Origin: Actinomadura sp. J1-007
GTDB taxonomy: Bacteria > Actinomycetota > Actinomycetes > Streptosporangiales > Streptosporangiaceae
Assembly (NCBI RefSeq): GCF_009793335.1
Contig: NZ_WING01000001.1
Coordinates: 5,332,001 to 5,396,000, forward strand
DNA: 64,000 bases
Direction of reading: 5' to 3'
Position 1 is the stretch's first letter, and the number at the start of each line of letters is the position of its first letter. Positions 17,928 through 25,717 of this stretch are shown here, piece by piece. The position numbers and the translations under genes are program-made. Under the pieces are notes generated by a model that saw nothing but the letters and a program-made list of their open reading frames with translations, did no database searches and was not told where the DNA came from.

Positions 17928-18581
17928 GTGACGAACCCCGCACAGTCGCAGCCCGGCGGCTCCCCCTCGGGCCCCGAGGTCCGGCGCCGCCCTGGCGGCC
18001 GGACCGGCCGCACCCGCGCGCGCGTGATCGAGGCGGTCCGCGCGGAGCTCGGCGAGCGCGGCTACGACGGGCTCACCGTCGAGGGCGTGGCCGCCCGCGC
18101 GGGCGTGCACCGGACGACCGTGTACCGGCGCTGGCGCGACGTCGGCGGGCTGCTCGCCGACGTCCTCGACGCGGCGGGCGACGACGGCTGGCAGCCGCCG
18201 GACACCGGCTCGCTGCACGGCGACCTCCTCGCGCTGAACGAGGAGATCCTCGCGTCCCTGACCGAACGGCCCCCGCTCAGCACGGCCCTGATCGCCGCGT
18301 CGTTCCGTTCCGAGGAGGCCGCCCGCGCGCTGCGGCGGCTCTGGGAGGACCGGTACGTCCGCTGCGAGGCCGCGGTCGGCCGGGCCGTCCACCGCGGGGA
18401 GCTCCCGCCGGGGACGGACGCGCGCGGCCTGCTGATCGCCGCCACCGCGCCGCTCTACCACCAGATCGTCCTGCTCGGCGCGCCGCCCGACCCGCGCCTG
18501 CCGGACCATGCGGCGAGGAGCGCCGTCCTCGCCGCGTCCGCCGGAGCCTTCGCCCCGCCGTCAGCGGACGACGGCGCCTGA
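17928..18581 (+). CDS. TetR-family transcriptional regulator
   Basis: Regulator of 217 residues from the GTG at 17928; an in-frame GTG at 17889 would add 13 residues and could be used by a leaderless transcript, since TAGGAT lies just before it. The TetR helix-turn-helix reads LTVEGVAARAGVHRTTVYRRW. The C-terminal part (DARGLLIAATAPLYHQIVLL) matches the TetR_C_11/16-type ligand domain. It most likely controls the divergent acetyltransferase through the palindrome at 17859-17875. Confidence 0.85.
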   Translation: MTNPAQSQPGGSPSGPEVRRRPGGRTGRTRARVIEAVRAELGERGYDGLTVEGVAARAGVHRTTVYRRWRDVGGLLADVLDAAGDDGWQPPDTGSLHGDLLALNEEILASLTERPPLSTALIAASFRSEEAARALRRLWEDRYVRCEAAVGRAVHRGELPPGTDARGLLIAATAPLYHQIVLLGAPPDPRLPDHAARSAVLAASAGAFAPPSADDGA

Positions 18582-18601
18582 GCCGCGGCGAGGCCGATCG
18601 C

Positions 18602-18623
18602 GACCGGCGGGCGCGGGCCGGTC
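18602..18623. terminator. Bidirectional hairpin between tetR and lipoprotein gene
   Basis: Perfect 7-bp stem GACCGGC/GCCGGTC with an 8-base loop at the convergent 3' ends. The right arm overlaps the stop codon of the leftward gene. No U-tract, as usual for these GC-rich genomes. Confidence 0.55.
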
Positions 18624-19164
18624 AGTCGACGGGGGCGAGGCGCAGCACGGCGGTCCCGCCGCTGACGGTCAGCGCCGTGATGCTCAGACCGTTCTGGCTG
18701 CCGGTGCTGTCAGGGCCGAGGGTGAGTTTGAACCCGCCTCCCGACCCGGACGAGTTGCAGCTCCTGCCGGTACAGAAGCCGCCCTGGGAGTTGCCCAGAT
18801 AACGTCCGACAACGGTGACGGAGCCGGAGCCGACCGACTCGACCCGTACCGAGGCGACCTTCAGCTTGCGCGGTACGGGAAGCTTCGCCGACGCGCTGAC
18901 CTGCACTTCGCACCGGCCATCGGCGCAGGCGGCCAGATCGGTGCCGTCAGCCGGTTTCGGCGGAGCGGACGATTTCGCAGGCGGTTTCGCGGACGAGGAG
19001 CCGCCCGGCGACGAGGCGTCCGATGAATCGTCGTCGCCCGTCCCGCAGCCGGACAGGACCAGCAGTCCCGCCAGTGCGAGCAGCGCCCCGCCACGGGCCC
19101 GCTCGCTGGAGGTCGTGCGCGTCGATGCGCTGGCAGCCGCGTTCTGATCGCCGTATCCACCCAT
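18622..19164 (-). CDS. Putative lipoprotein, unknown function
   Basis: 180-residue protein with a cytoplasmic Ser/Thr-rich N-terminus, hydrophobic segment ALLALAGLLVLSGC with lipobox (LSGC), then a low-complexity Ser/Pro/Lys linker. The C-terminal ~110 residues contain four Cys (ACADGRCE and GFCTGRSC) that could form two disulfides, and Gly/Ser-rich beta-like segments. The ATG at 19164 is preferred over 19179 or 19215 because GAGAGGGACGGA precedes it closely. No family recognised. Convergent with tetR, divergent from the secreted propeller-like gene. Confidence 0.68.
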   Translation of the reverse strand: MGGYGDQNAAASASTRTTSSERARGGALLALAGLLVLSGCGTGDDDSSDASSPGGSSSAKPPAKSSAPPKPADGTDLAACADGRCEVQVSASAKLPVPRKLKVASVRVESVGSGSVTVVGRYLGNSQGGFCTGRSCNSSGSGGGFKLTLGPDSTGSQNGLSITALTVSGGTAVLRLAPVD

Positions 19165-19294
19165 TCCGTCCCTCTCCATGACCCCCGCGGACACACCGGC
19201 CGATGGCAACGCCACGCGACGAGTGTGTCACGGACCACTCGGGCCCCCTCCCGCATCACGGGAGCCGGGCCCGCGCGGGCGGCGCGGTAACCGG

Positions 19295-19311
19295 TTGAAC
19301 GGCCCGTTCAA
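19295..19311. promoter_or_regulatory. 17-bp perfect palindrome upstream of secreted protein gene
   Basis: TTGAACGG-C-CCGTTCAA, perfect 8-bp arms, 21-37 bp before the ATG at 19332. It directly follows GGTAACCGGTT, itself containing two short palindromes. The position at the expected promoter suggests an operator; the cognate regulator is not in the immediate vicinity. Confidence 0.6.
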
Positions 19312-19331
19312 GATCGTTTAAATGGCCGGTC

Positions 19332-20633
19332 ATGAGATCTTCGAACCGGGCGCGGAGGTTCGGCGTCCGCGCGGCCGTCGCCGCGCTGACGCTCCTCGCC
19401 GGCGGCCTCGCCGTCGCGCCGCCGGCCTCCGCGGCGGCCACGCTCCTCCAGGAGGACGGCGCCAAGACCAGGACCTACGCACTCCACATCGACCTCGACC
19501 GGGACTACACGCGGCTCGGGAACCGGGTCGCCGAGCTGGAGGGCGCGGGCGCCGTCCAGCCCGTCTCGGCGCTGAGCGTGGCGCGGTCGGCGCAGCACGT
19601 CGGGCGTCCCGCGCTCTGCCACGACACCGGCCTGGACGGCAGGCTCAGGTACGACGGCTTCTGCTGGGACCCGACCGACGACAAGAGCAGCAACCTGTCC
19701 GGGGGCTGGACGCCGCAGGGCCTGACCGGCTCCCACGACGCCGACCCGAGCGGCACCGTGGACGGCCACCACCTCTACATCGCCTCCTGGTACATGGGCA
19801 AGAGCGAGCAGCAGGCGGGCAACTACGGCCGGATCAGCGTCGTCGAGTCCACCGGGAGCAGGGTCACCTACGGGCACGTGATGCTCGTCCGCCCGGTGGA
19901 CGGCCCTCCGGGGTTCGAGCCGGTGCAGCGCTTCCACGGCGACGGCGTGACCTGGTACGGCAACAAGCTCTTCGTCGCCAACGGCGCCGAGCTCCAGGTC
20001 TACGACCTGCGGCACCTGTGGAAGATGGACAGCCGCGAGGAGCGCGTCGGCGTCTCCGGCGGCAAGGCGTCCGCGCGCTGGCACGACTGGGCGCTGCCGA
20101 TGGTCGCCCGCTACACCACCGGGCCCCGCGACGCCGACCCGCGCGCGTGCCATCCCGGAGGGGACGAGCTGGTGTGCCTCAGCTCGCTGAGCCTGGACCG
20201 CAGCGGTACCGACGCCCTGGTGTCCGGCGAGCACAGGTCCGCCGCGGGCGGGCGCGTCATCCGCTGGGACCTGGACGCGCGGACGGCGCTGCCGCGCTCC
20301 GACGACCCGATCCGCCCCGTCGCCGGCGCGACCGCGGACGCCTCGTACGTCTCGCCCGTCTTCCAGATGCAGGGCGTGGCGACCGACGGCCAGACCTACT
20401 ACATGGCCGGGAAGTGCCCGAAGGGCTGGGTCCCCGACCCGGACGCGGAGGACGCGCTGTCCTGCCTCCACTACGCCAAGCCGGGCGCGGAGCCGCACGT
20501 CCTCACCACGGCCCCCGTCTACACGCAGAACCTGTCGTGGGCGCCGCAGACCCGCAGGCTGTGGGGCCTGAACGAGCGCATCGACCGGGCCAACGGCAAG
20601 CGGGTCATCTTCTCCCTGATGCCGAACCCGTGA
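19332..20633 (+). CDS. Secreted protein, probable beta-propeller, unknown function
   Basis: 433-residue exported protein. The signal peptide (RRFGVRAAVAALTLLAGGLA, then cleavage near ASA at 32-34) is Sec or possibly Tat type. The body has repeated Trp/Tyr/Gly-rich strands (DGVTWYGNKLFVANG, YVSPVFQMQGVATDGQTYYM, LSWAPQTRRLWGLN) suggesting a propeller. Several Cys (CHDTG, FCWDP, CHPGGDELVC, GKCPKGW, LSCLH) would form disulfides outside the cell. No catalytic motif recognised. A perfect palindrome lies in its promoter region and a strong hairpin follows the stop. Confidence 0.78.
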   Translation: MRSSNRARRFGVRAAVAALTLLAGGLAVAPPASAAATLLQEDGAKTRTYALHIDLDRDYTRLGNRVAELEGAGAVQPVSALSVARSAQHVGRPALCHDTGLDGRLRYDGFCWDPTDDKSSNLSGGWTPQGLTGSHDADPSGTVDGHHLYIASWYMGKSEQQAGNYGRISVVESTGSRVTYGHVMLVRPVDGPPGFEPVQRFHGDGVTWYGNKLFVANGAELQVYDLRHLWKMDSREERVGVSGGKASARWHDWALPMVARYTTGPRDADPRACHPGGDELVCLSSLSLDRSGTDALVSGEHRSAAGGRVIRWDLDARTALPRSDDPIRPVAGATADASYVSPVFQMQGVATDGQTYYMAGKCPKGWVPDPDAEDALSCLHYAKPGAEPHVLTTAPVYTQNLSWAPQTRRLWGLNERIDRANGKRVIFSLMPNP

Positions 20634-20638
20634 CCGTC

Positions 20639-20671
20639 GTCCGGGCGCCCCGGACGCGGTGGCGCCCGGAC
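20639..20671. terminator. Bidirectional terminator hairpin
   Basis: Perfect 11-bp stem GTCCGGGCGCC/GGCGCCCGGAC with an 11-base loop, 6 bp after the secreted-protein stop and 24 bp from the end of the convergent aldehyde dehydrogenase gene. One of the strongest hairpins noticed in the window. Confidence 0.75.
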
Positions 20672-20694
20672 CGCTCCGGACCCGGGGCCAGGAC

Positions 20695-22149
20695 TCAGGG
20701 GGTGGGGAGGTGGAGCCAGACGCCCTTGACCTCGGTGTAGGCGTCGATGGCGTACGGGCCCATCTCGCGGCCCCAGCCGCTGGACTTGAAGCCTCCCCAG
20801 GGCGCGGCGGCGTCGGGGACGGGGAGCATGTTGACGAAGACGGCCCCGGCCTTGATGTCGGCGGCGAGGCGGTGCGCGGTCGCCAGGTCCCGGGTCCACA
20901 GGGACGCGGCCAGGCCGAACTCCGTCCCGTTCGCGCGGTGCGCCAGCTCCTCGGGGTCGTCGTAGGCGAGGACGGGCAGCACGGGGCCGAAGATCTCCTC
21001 GCGGGCCACGGCCATGCCGTCGGTCACGGCGCCGAACACGGTGGGGCGGTAGAAGAAGCCGTCCTCCAGCGGGCCGCCGGCGCGTTCGCCTCCGGTGACG
21101 AGCTGCGCGCCCTCGGCCCGTCCGGCGCGCACGTACGAGTCGACGCGTTCCAGGTGCTCCAGGGAGACGAGCGGCCCGAGCTGCGTCGCGGGGTCCAGGC
21201 CGGGGCCGAGGCGCAGGCCGGCGGCGGCGGCCGCGAGCTTGCCGGTGAACTCGTCGGCGCGGCGCCGGTCGACGTACATGCGGCTGTACGCGGCGCAGAC
21301 CTGGCCACTGTTCAGCAGCGCGCCCTGGAGGTTGCCCGCCACGGCCGCGTCGATGTCGGCGTCGCGGGCGACGACGCTCGGGGCCTTGCCGCCGAGTTCG
21401 AGGGTGACCCGCTTCAGGTTGCCCGCCGACCCCCGGACGATCTCGCGCCCGACCTCGCCGGACCCGGTGAACGACACCTTGTCCACGTCCGGGTGCGCGA
21501 CGAGGGCGCGGCCGGTGGCGGGGCCGCCGGTGAGCAGGTTGACCGCGCCCGGCGGGAAGCCGGCGCGCTCGCACAGCCCGGCGAGGCGGACGCTCGTCAG
21601 CGGGGTCTGCTCGGCGGGCTTGAGGATCACCGTGTTGCCGCAGGCCAGGGCGGGCGCGAGCTTCCAGGCGGCGATCATCAGCGGGAAGTTCCACGGCGTG
21701 ATCAGCGCGCAGACCCCGACCGGCTCGCGGCGCACGTAGTGCAGCGTGTCCGGGAACGACACCGGCGACACCGCGCCCTCGATCTTGGTGCACCAGCCCG
21801 CGAAGTAGCGGAAGTGCTCCGCGGCGCCCGCGACGCTCACCGACCGCGCGACGCCGAGCGGCTGCCCCTGGTCGCGGGTTTCGAGCTCCGCGAGCTCGGC
21901 CGCGCTCTCCTCGACCAGGTCGGCGAGGCGCCAGAGCAGGCGGGCGCGGGCGTTCGGCGGCATCGCCGCCCACTCCGGGTCCGCCAGCGCGGCGCGGGCC
22001 GCCGCGACCGCCCGGTCCACGTCGTCCGGCCCGGCGTCGGCGCAGGTCCCGAGCGGGCGCCCGGTCGCGGGGTCGTAGGTGGTGAACACGGCGCCCCCGG
22101 CCGCGTCGCACCATTCGCCGTTGATGTGAAGCCTGCCGTGCATGTCCAC
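20695..22149 (-). CDS. Aldehyde dehydrogenase, AraC-linked
   Basis: NAD-dependent aldehyde dehydrogenase of 484 residues, EutG/DhaS-like. The catalytic Cys is in LNSGQVCAAYSRMYV, the general-base Glu in LELGGKAPSVV, and the cofactor motif in FTGSGEVGREI. TPWNFPLMIAAWKLAPAL is the family signature. I take the GTG at 22149 because GGAGG lies 5 bases upstream; the ATG two codons later is an alternative. It lies downstream of the NTF2-like and AraC genes on the same strand. A tandem pair of 17-bp elements about 60-100 bp upstream suggests activation by that AraC protein. The aldehyde substrate is unknown. Confidence 0.88.
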   Translation of the reverse strand: MDMHGRLHINGEWCDAAGGAVFTTYDPATGRPLGTCADAGPDDVDRAVAAARAALADPEWAAMPPNARARLLWRLADLVEESAAELAELETRDQGQPLGVARSVSVAGAAEHFRYFAGWCTKIEGAVSPVSFPDTLHYVRREPVGVCALITPWNFPLMIAAWKLAPALACGNTVILKPAEQTPLTSVRLAGLCERAGFPPGAVNLLTGGPATGRALVAHPDVDKVSFTGSGEVGREIVRGSAGNLKRVTLELGGKAPSVVARDADIDAAVAGNLQGALLNSGQVCAAYSRMYVDRRRADEFTGKLAAAAAGLRLGPGLDPATQLGPLVSLEHLERVDSYVRAGRAEGAQLVTGGERAGGPLEDGFFYRPTVFGAVTDGMAVAREEIFGPVLPVLAYDDPEELAHRANGTEFGLAASLWTRDLATAHRLAADIKAGAVFVNMLPVPDAAAPWGGFKSSGWGREMGPYAIDAYTEVKGVWLHLPTP

Positions 22150-22207
22150 GATGTCCTCCCGTACGCGCCGCGGCGTGCCCAGCCTCCGCCGCGGCGGGCG
22201 CGGGAGT

Positions 22208-22245
22208 CTTGTCCGTGCCCGTACGGCCCTTGACCGCGCCGGAAC
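22208..22245. promoter_or_regulatory. Tandem 17-bp elements, 21-bp period (putative AraC site A)
   Basis: Two direct copies starting at 22208 and 22229, consensus CTTGNCCGTGCCGGAAC. The second is CTTGACCGCGCCGGAAC. The same element occurs as a pair with the same 21-bp period upstream of the NTF2-like gene (23790). Tandem direct half-sites spaced two helical turns apart are typical for AraC/XylS regulators. Confidence 0.68.
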
Positions 22246-22267
22246 GGCGGGCCCGCCGCCCGGCCGG

Positions 22268-23227
22268 TCACCGCGCCCCGGGTCCGCCGCCCCGCCGGTA
22301 CTCGCGCGGGCTCGCGCCGTACGCGGCCTTGAACAGCCGGCTGAACCGCGCCGCGTCCACGAAGCCCCAGCCCGCCGCGATCGCGCTGACCGGCCGGCCG
22401 AGCTGGAGCGGGTCGCGCAGGTCGCGCCGGCAGTGCTCCAGCCGCCGCTGCCTGATCCACGCCGAGACGGTCGTGCCCTCGTCCTGGAAGATCTTGTAGA
22501 GGTAGCGGGTCGAGACGTGGTGCGCGGCGGCGACGCGGTCCGGGCCGAGGTCCGGGTCGCCGAGGTGGCGTTCGATGTAGGCGCGCGCGCGGACCAGCAG
22601 CGCGCCGCGGGTCCCGGCCGCGGGGGCCGCGACGTCGAGCCGTTCGGCGAGCAGCGTCACCAGCAGGTCCAGGACGTTGTCGGCGAGCCGTACGGCGGCC
22701 CGGCCGTCCAGCTCGTCGAGGTGCCCGGCGAGCCCGGCCAGGAACGGCGACAGCACCGCCCCGAGGCCCCGCCGCCCGGAGATCCGCGTCGCGGTGATCC
22801 CCGCGACGGCCTCGTCCGGCAGCCGCAGCAGGCGGCGCGGGAACATCAGCACGAGCTGCCGGTACGCGTCGTCGAACGCCAGTGTGTACGGCCGCGTCGT
22901 GTCGTAGACCGCCAGGTCCCTCGGGACGAGCGGGGCCTCGCGGCCGTCCTGCGTCAGCACGCAGTAGCCCCTGAGCTGCACCCCGAGCTTGTAGTGGCCG
23001 GGATCGGACCGGGCGATCAGCGCGCCCGTGCGGCGCACGACGTGCGGGCCCGCGGCGACCTCGGCGACCTTCAGCGCGCCCAGCTCGAAACCGCGCATGC
23101 TGCCGTCGAAGCGTTCGGGCCGCGCGGCGTCGGTGCGCAGCGGGACGAACATCTCCGACACCGCGCTGCGCCAGAACTCGAACCGCTCGGACGGGACGAG
23201 GTCCGAGGTGCGGATGAGCAGCGTCAT
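22268..23227 (-). CDS. AraC-family transcriptional regulator
   Basis: Regulator of 319 residues. The C-terminal ~100 residues hold two helix-turn-helix units (DRVAAAHHVSTRYLYKIFQD and SAIAAGWGFVDAARFSRLFK) ending in ASPREYR. The N-terminal half matches the AraC_binding_2-type sensor domain (LVPSERFEFWRSAVSEMF, YDTTRPYTLAFDD). It sits between an NTF2-like gene (10 bp upstream) and an aldehyde dehydrogenase gene (118 bp downstream). Four copies of a 17-bp element in front of those two genes are good candidates for its binding sites. Inducer unknown, perhaps the aldehyde or its precursor. Confidence 0.88.
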   Translation of the reverse strand: MTLLIRTSDLVPSERFEFWRSAVSEMFVPLRTDAARPERFDGSMRGFELGALKVAEVAAGPHVVRRTGALIARSDPGHYKLGVQLRGYCVLTQDGREAPLVPRDLAVYDTTRPYTLAFDDAYRQLVLMFPRRLLRLPDEAVAGITATRISGRRGLGAVLSPFLAGLAGHLDELDGRAAVRLADNVLDLLVTLLAERLDVAAPAAGTRGALLVRARAYIERHLGDPDLGPDRVAAAHHVSTRYLYKIFQDEGTTVSAWIRQRRLEHCRRDLRDPLQLGRPVSAIAAGWGFVDAARFSRLFKAAYGASPREYRRGGGPGAR

Positions 23228-23236
23228 GCGCGGCCC

Positions 23237-23629
23237 CTACTCCATGGCGGCGCGGACGAGGTGGGTGTCGGTGAACTGCTCGAACCCCGTGATCCGCCCG
23301 TCCTTCACCTGCCACACGTGGACGAACCTGACGCGCATGGACCGTCCCGTCCGCCGGTACGTGCCCGAGTAGACGCCGATCCCCACGACCGTGCCGTCGC
23401 CGCCGTCGACGAGCCGGTCGGGATCGGCGCGGAAGCCCTTCCACTCGCGGCCGAGCCGTTCGAACACGCCCGAACGGACCTCGTCGGGGCCCACGTAGGT
23501 GCCCGCGTACGGGAACCCGGCCATCTCCGTCCACCGGATGTCCGCGGCGAACGGCTCGACCATGCCGTCCAGGTCGCCGCGGTCCGACGCCGCGTAGTGG
23601 GCCTTGACGATGTCGTACGCCTCGCTCAC
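23237..23629 (-). CDS. NTF2-like/SnoaL-type protein
   Basis: Small cone-shaped alpha+beta protein of 130 residues: AYDIVKAHYAASDRGDLDGM, MAGFPYAGTYVG and VRFVHVWQVKDGRITGFEQF are typical of the SnoaL/limonene-epoxide-hydrolase/ketosteroid-isomerase-like superfamily. The GTG at 23629 has GAGGGG a few bases upstream. Members may be isomerases, cyclases, hydrolases or non-catalytic; no catalytic set could be assigned. Probably co-transcribed with the araC gene 10 bp downstream, giving a detoxification or small catabolic unit with the aldehyde dehydrogenase. Confidence 0.8.
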   Translation of the reverse strand: MSEAYDIVKAHYAASDRGDLDGMVEPFAADIRWTEMAGFPYAGTYVGPDEVRSGVFERLGREWKGFRADPDRLVDGGDGTVVGIGVYSGTYRRTGRSMRVRFVHVWQVKDGRITGFEQFTDTHLVRAAME

Positions 23630-23789
23630 TGATGCCCCTCCCGTGTTGGAGATCCGGACGGCCGGACGCCGGCCGTTCCCGTCGCCCGCCAGCCTTCCGG
23701 CGATCGCGCCCCGATGGAAGACCGCGACGCCCTCCGACCCGTCCGGCCGGGCGCTCCGCGCCAGTCCACCGCCCCGCCCCGCCGCGGCT

Positions 23790-23827
23790 CTTGCCCCTGC
23801 CGGAACAGTCCTTGTCCGTAACGGAAC
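23790..23827. promoter_or_regulatory. Tandem 17-bp elements, 21-bp period (putative AraC site B)
   Basis: Copies at 23790 (CTTGCCCCTGCCGGAAC) and 23811 (CTTGTCCGTAACGGAAC), same orientation and 21-bp period as the pair at 22208. It lies about 160-200 bp upstream of the NTF2-like gene start, and just downstream of the preceding gene's stop (23836). Confidence 0.68.
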
Positions 23828-23835
23828 GACCCGCG

Positions 23836-24854
23836 TCAGATCGGGACCGCGTTCGGCAGGACGGCCTGGGCGAACGTGCCGCCCTTGGCCGGGGCGACGT
23901 AGCAGAGCACCAGGTGGTCCTGGGAGGCGCTGCCCGGCTCCAGGTCCTTGAAGCGCAACCCGACCGGGACGGACGGCCGGTACTTGCGCGCGAGCGGCCG
24001 CCAAGCACGGGCGCAGCCCTTCCGGGCCAGCCGTTGCGTGCGGTCGACTCCGGCGTGGGGCGGCAGCGTCGCGATCGGCGGTGCCTGGGGGACGATGACA
24101 CCCGCGTACACCTGGCCCGCGTGCGGGGCCGTGCAGCCCGGGTAGCGGACGCTGGTGGAGTCGTTGCCGAGCGGTGAGAAGCAGTCGCCGGGCCTCAGCT
24201 CGTCCCAGGCGCGCAGCCTGATCGAACGCGGGTCCAGGCGGCCCGTCGTCGTACTGCCGAACGGGCCCGTCGCCGCGCAGCGGACGCGCGCCTCGGGGGC
24301 TTCGGCCGTGGCGTCGGCGGGCGCCGTCGCGGGCGGCGGCACGTTCGGCGGCGCGTACGGCTCGCCCGCTTCCCCGCGGGGTCCCCCGCCTTCCCCGCCC
24401 GGTTCCTCGCTTGGTTCCGCGCTCGTGGGCGGACCAGGGCGATGACCTCGCCGCGGTCGATGGGCAGCCGGGTCCCGAACCGCTTGGCGACCAGCCGGTC
24501 GCATATCGCCTCCTTCTGCCCGGCGTCCGGGACGTCCTTGAGGCGGGGAGTGGCGGCCGGCGCGTACGCGGCGACGATCTCGGCCTCGTGCGGGCGCTCG
24601 CAGGGGATCAGCCGGGTCTCCAACTGCTGGCGTCCGCTCGGGAACTCGAAGCAGTCGCCCAGCCGCGGCGGGGCCGCGGGGTCCGGACCGGCCTTCGCGC
24701 CGTCCTCCCCGCCGAACGCGCCGGTCGCGGCCAGCGCGGCGGCGCCGAGGGCGAGGACGAGGGCGAGGACCCCCGCGCCGAGGACGGCGAACAGGGCGCG
24801 GCGCGGCGGGCGCGGTGCGGGAGGAACGCCGTCAGCGGGCGGTGGGACGGTCAC
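23836..24854 (-). CDS. Membrane-anchored septum-formation-like protein, apparent frameshift
   Basis: About 339 residues after repair. A Pro-rich cytoplasmic N-terminus is followed by one transmembrane helix (LFAVLGAGVLALVLALGAAA), then two copies of an extracellular module: GDCFEFPSGRQQLETRLIPC...HEAEIVAAY and GDCFSPLGNDSTSVRYPGC...HAGQVYAGV, each with paired Cys, typical of the DUF4190/septum formation (Septum_form) family. A Pro/Glu/Gly linker joins them. The frame breaks near 24427-24438; one extra G in the G3 run at 24427-24429 joins EVIALVRP to TSAEPSEEP. Second-module Cys residues support a real gene. Role unknown, probably at the cell surface. Confidence 0.7.
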
Positions 24855-24951
24855 GGACCCGGAGATTAACCAGAAACCATGACCGGCGGTCTATATCGCT
24901 GTGGATTTGGCGATTCTGTGACTTGGCGGGCACGTGCGAGCGGCGCGCGGG

Positions 24952-25632
24952 TCAGGCGCCGGTGCCGGGGGAGAGGGAGGTGATCTTGATGCTGGAGGAG
25001 GTGCCGCTGGCCGGGACCTTGCCGCCGGTCCAGCGGGCGCTGATGCTGTCGCGCTCGTCGGGCGGGGTCACCACGACCGTCGCGGGCTGGACCGCGTTCG
25101 CGCCGGTGATGTCCGGGGAGGGGAAGCTCAGCCCGGCCCAGGCGCTGCGGCCCGGCGCCAGCCTGAACAGGCTCCCCGCGCCGCCCGTGCGCACCGGGTC
25201 CGCGCCGATCTGCCCGCCCTCGGCGGCGAAGAACCCGGCGCCGGGGAAGCCGTGGAGCGTGCAGGTCTGGGACGAGATGTTGGTCAGCACGAGCGGGAAG
25301 TTGCGCTGCCCGGCGCCGGGGCTGCCGCGGCCGATCGAGGCGCGCAGCTGCGAGGAGTGGCACCGGTCGGTGGACGAGCCCGTCCTGGTGGGCCTGCCCG
25401 CTCCGGCCGTTCCGCCCGGCGAGGCGGCGCCCGGCTTGGAACCGGTGCCCGGCGTGCCCGATTCGCCCCCGCCCGGGGATTCGCTCCCGGCCGGGGAGGA
25501 GCCGCCGGGCGCGGGCGCGGCGGCGCCCTTCACGGGGGTCGGCGTGTCCGAACCGCAGGCGGCCAGCCCGCCGCTCAGGACGCCGGCGGCCACGCCGGCG
25601 CCGATGACGTTGAGCAGGCGACGAGTGTTCAT
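24952..25632 (-). CDS. DUF4232-type lipoprotein
   Basis: 226-residue surface lipoprotein. The signal peptide ends in the lipobox GLAAC, followed by a ~60-residue Pro/Gly/Ser/Thr-rich linker. The C-terminal domain (CHSSQLRASIGRGSPGAGQR, NISSQTCTLHGFPGAGFF, PPDERDSISARW) matches DUF4232, a beta-sandwich domain common on actinomycete lipoproteins. The ATG at 25632 has GGAGGACCCC before it. Function unknown; two conserved Cys probably form a disulfide. Confidence 0.83.
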   Translation of the reverse strand: MNTRRLLNVIGAGVAAGVLSGGLAACGSDTPTPVKGAAAPAPGGSSPAGSESPGGGESGTPGTGSKPGAASPGGTAGAGRPTRTGSSTDRCHSSQLRASIGRGSPGAGQRNFPLVLTNISSQTCTLHGFPGAGFFAAEGGQIGADPVRTGGAGSLFRLAPGRSAWAGLSFPSPDITGANAVQPATVVVTPPDERDSISARWTGGKVPASGTSSSIKITSLSPGTGA

Positions 25633-25717
25633 GGTGGGGTCCTCCGTTGCGAGTGCGTCTGTGTGGGCCTTCACCAAGGGAGATCCGGGGCGGGCGGAAA
25701 AGGTTCCAAAAAAGTTC

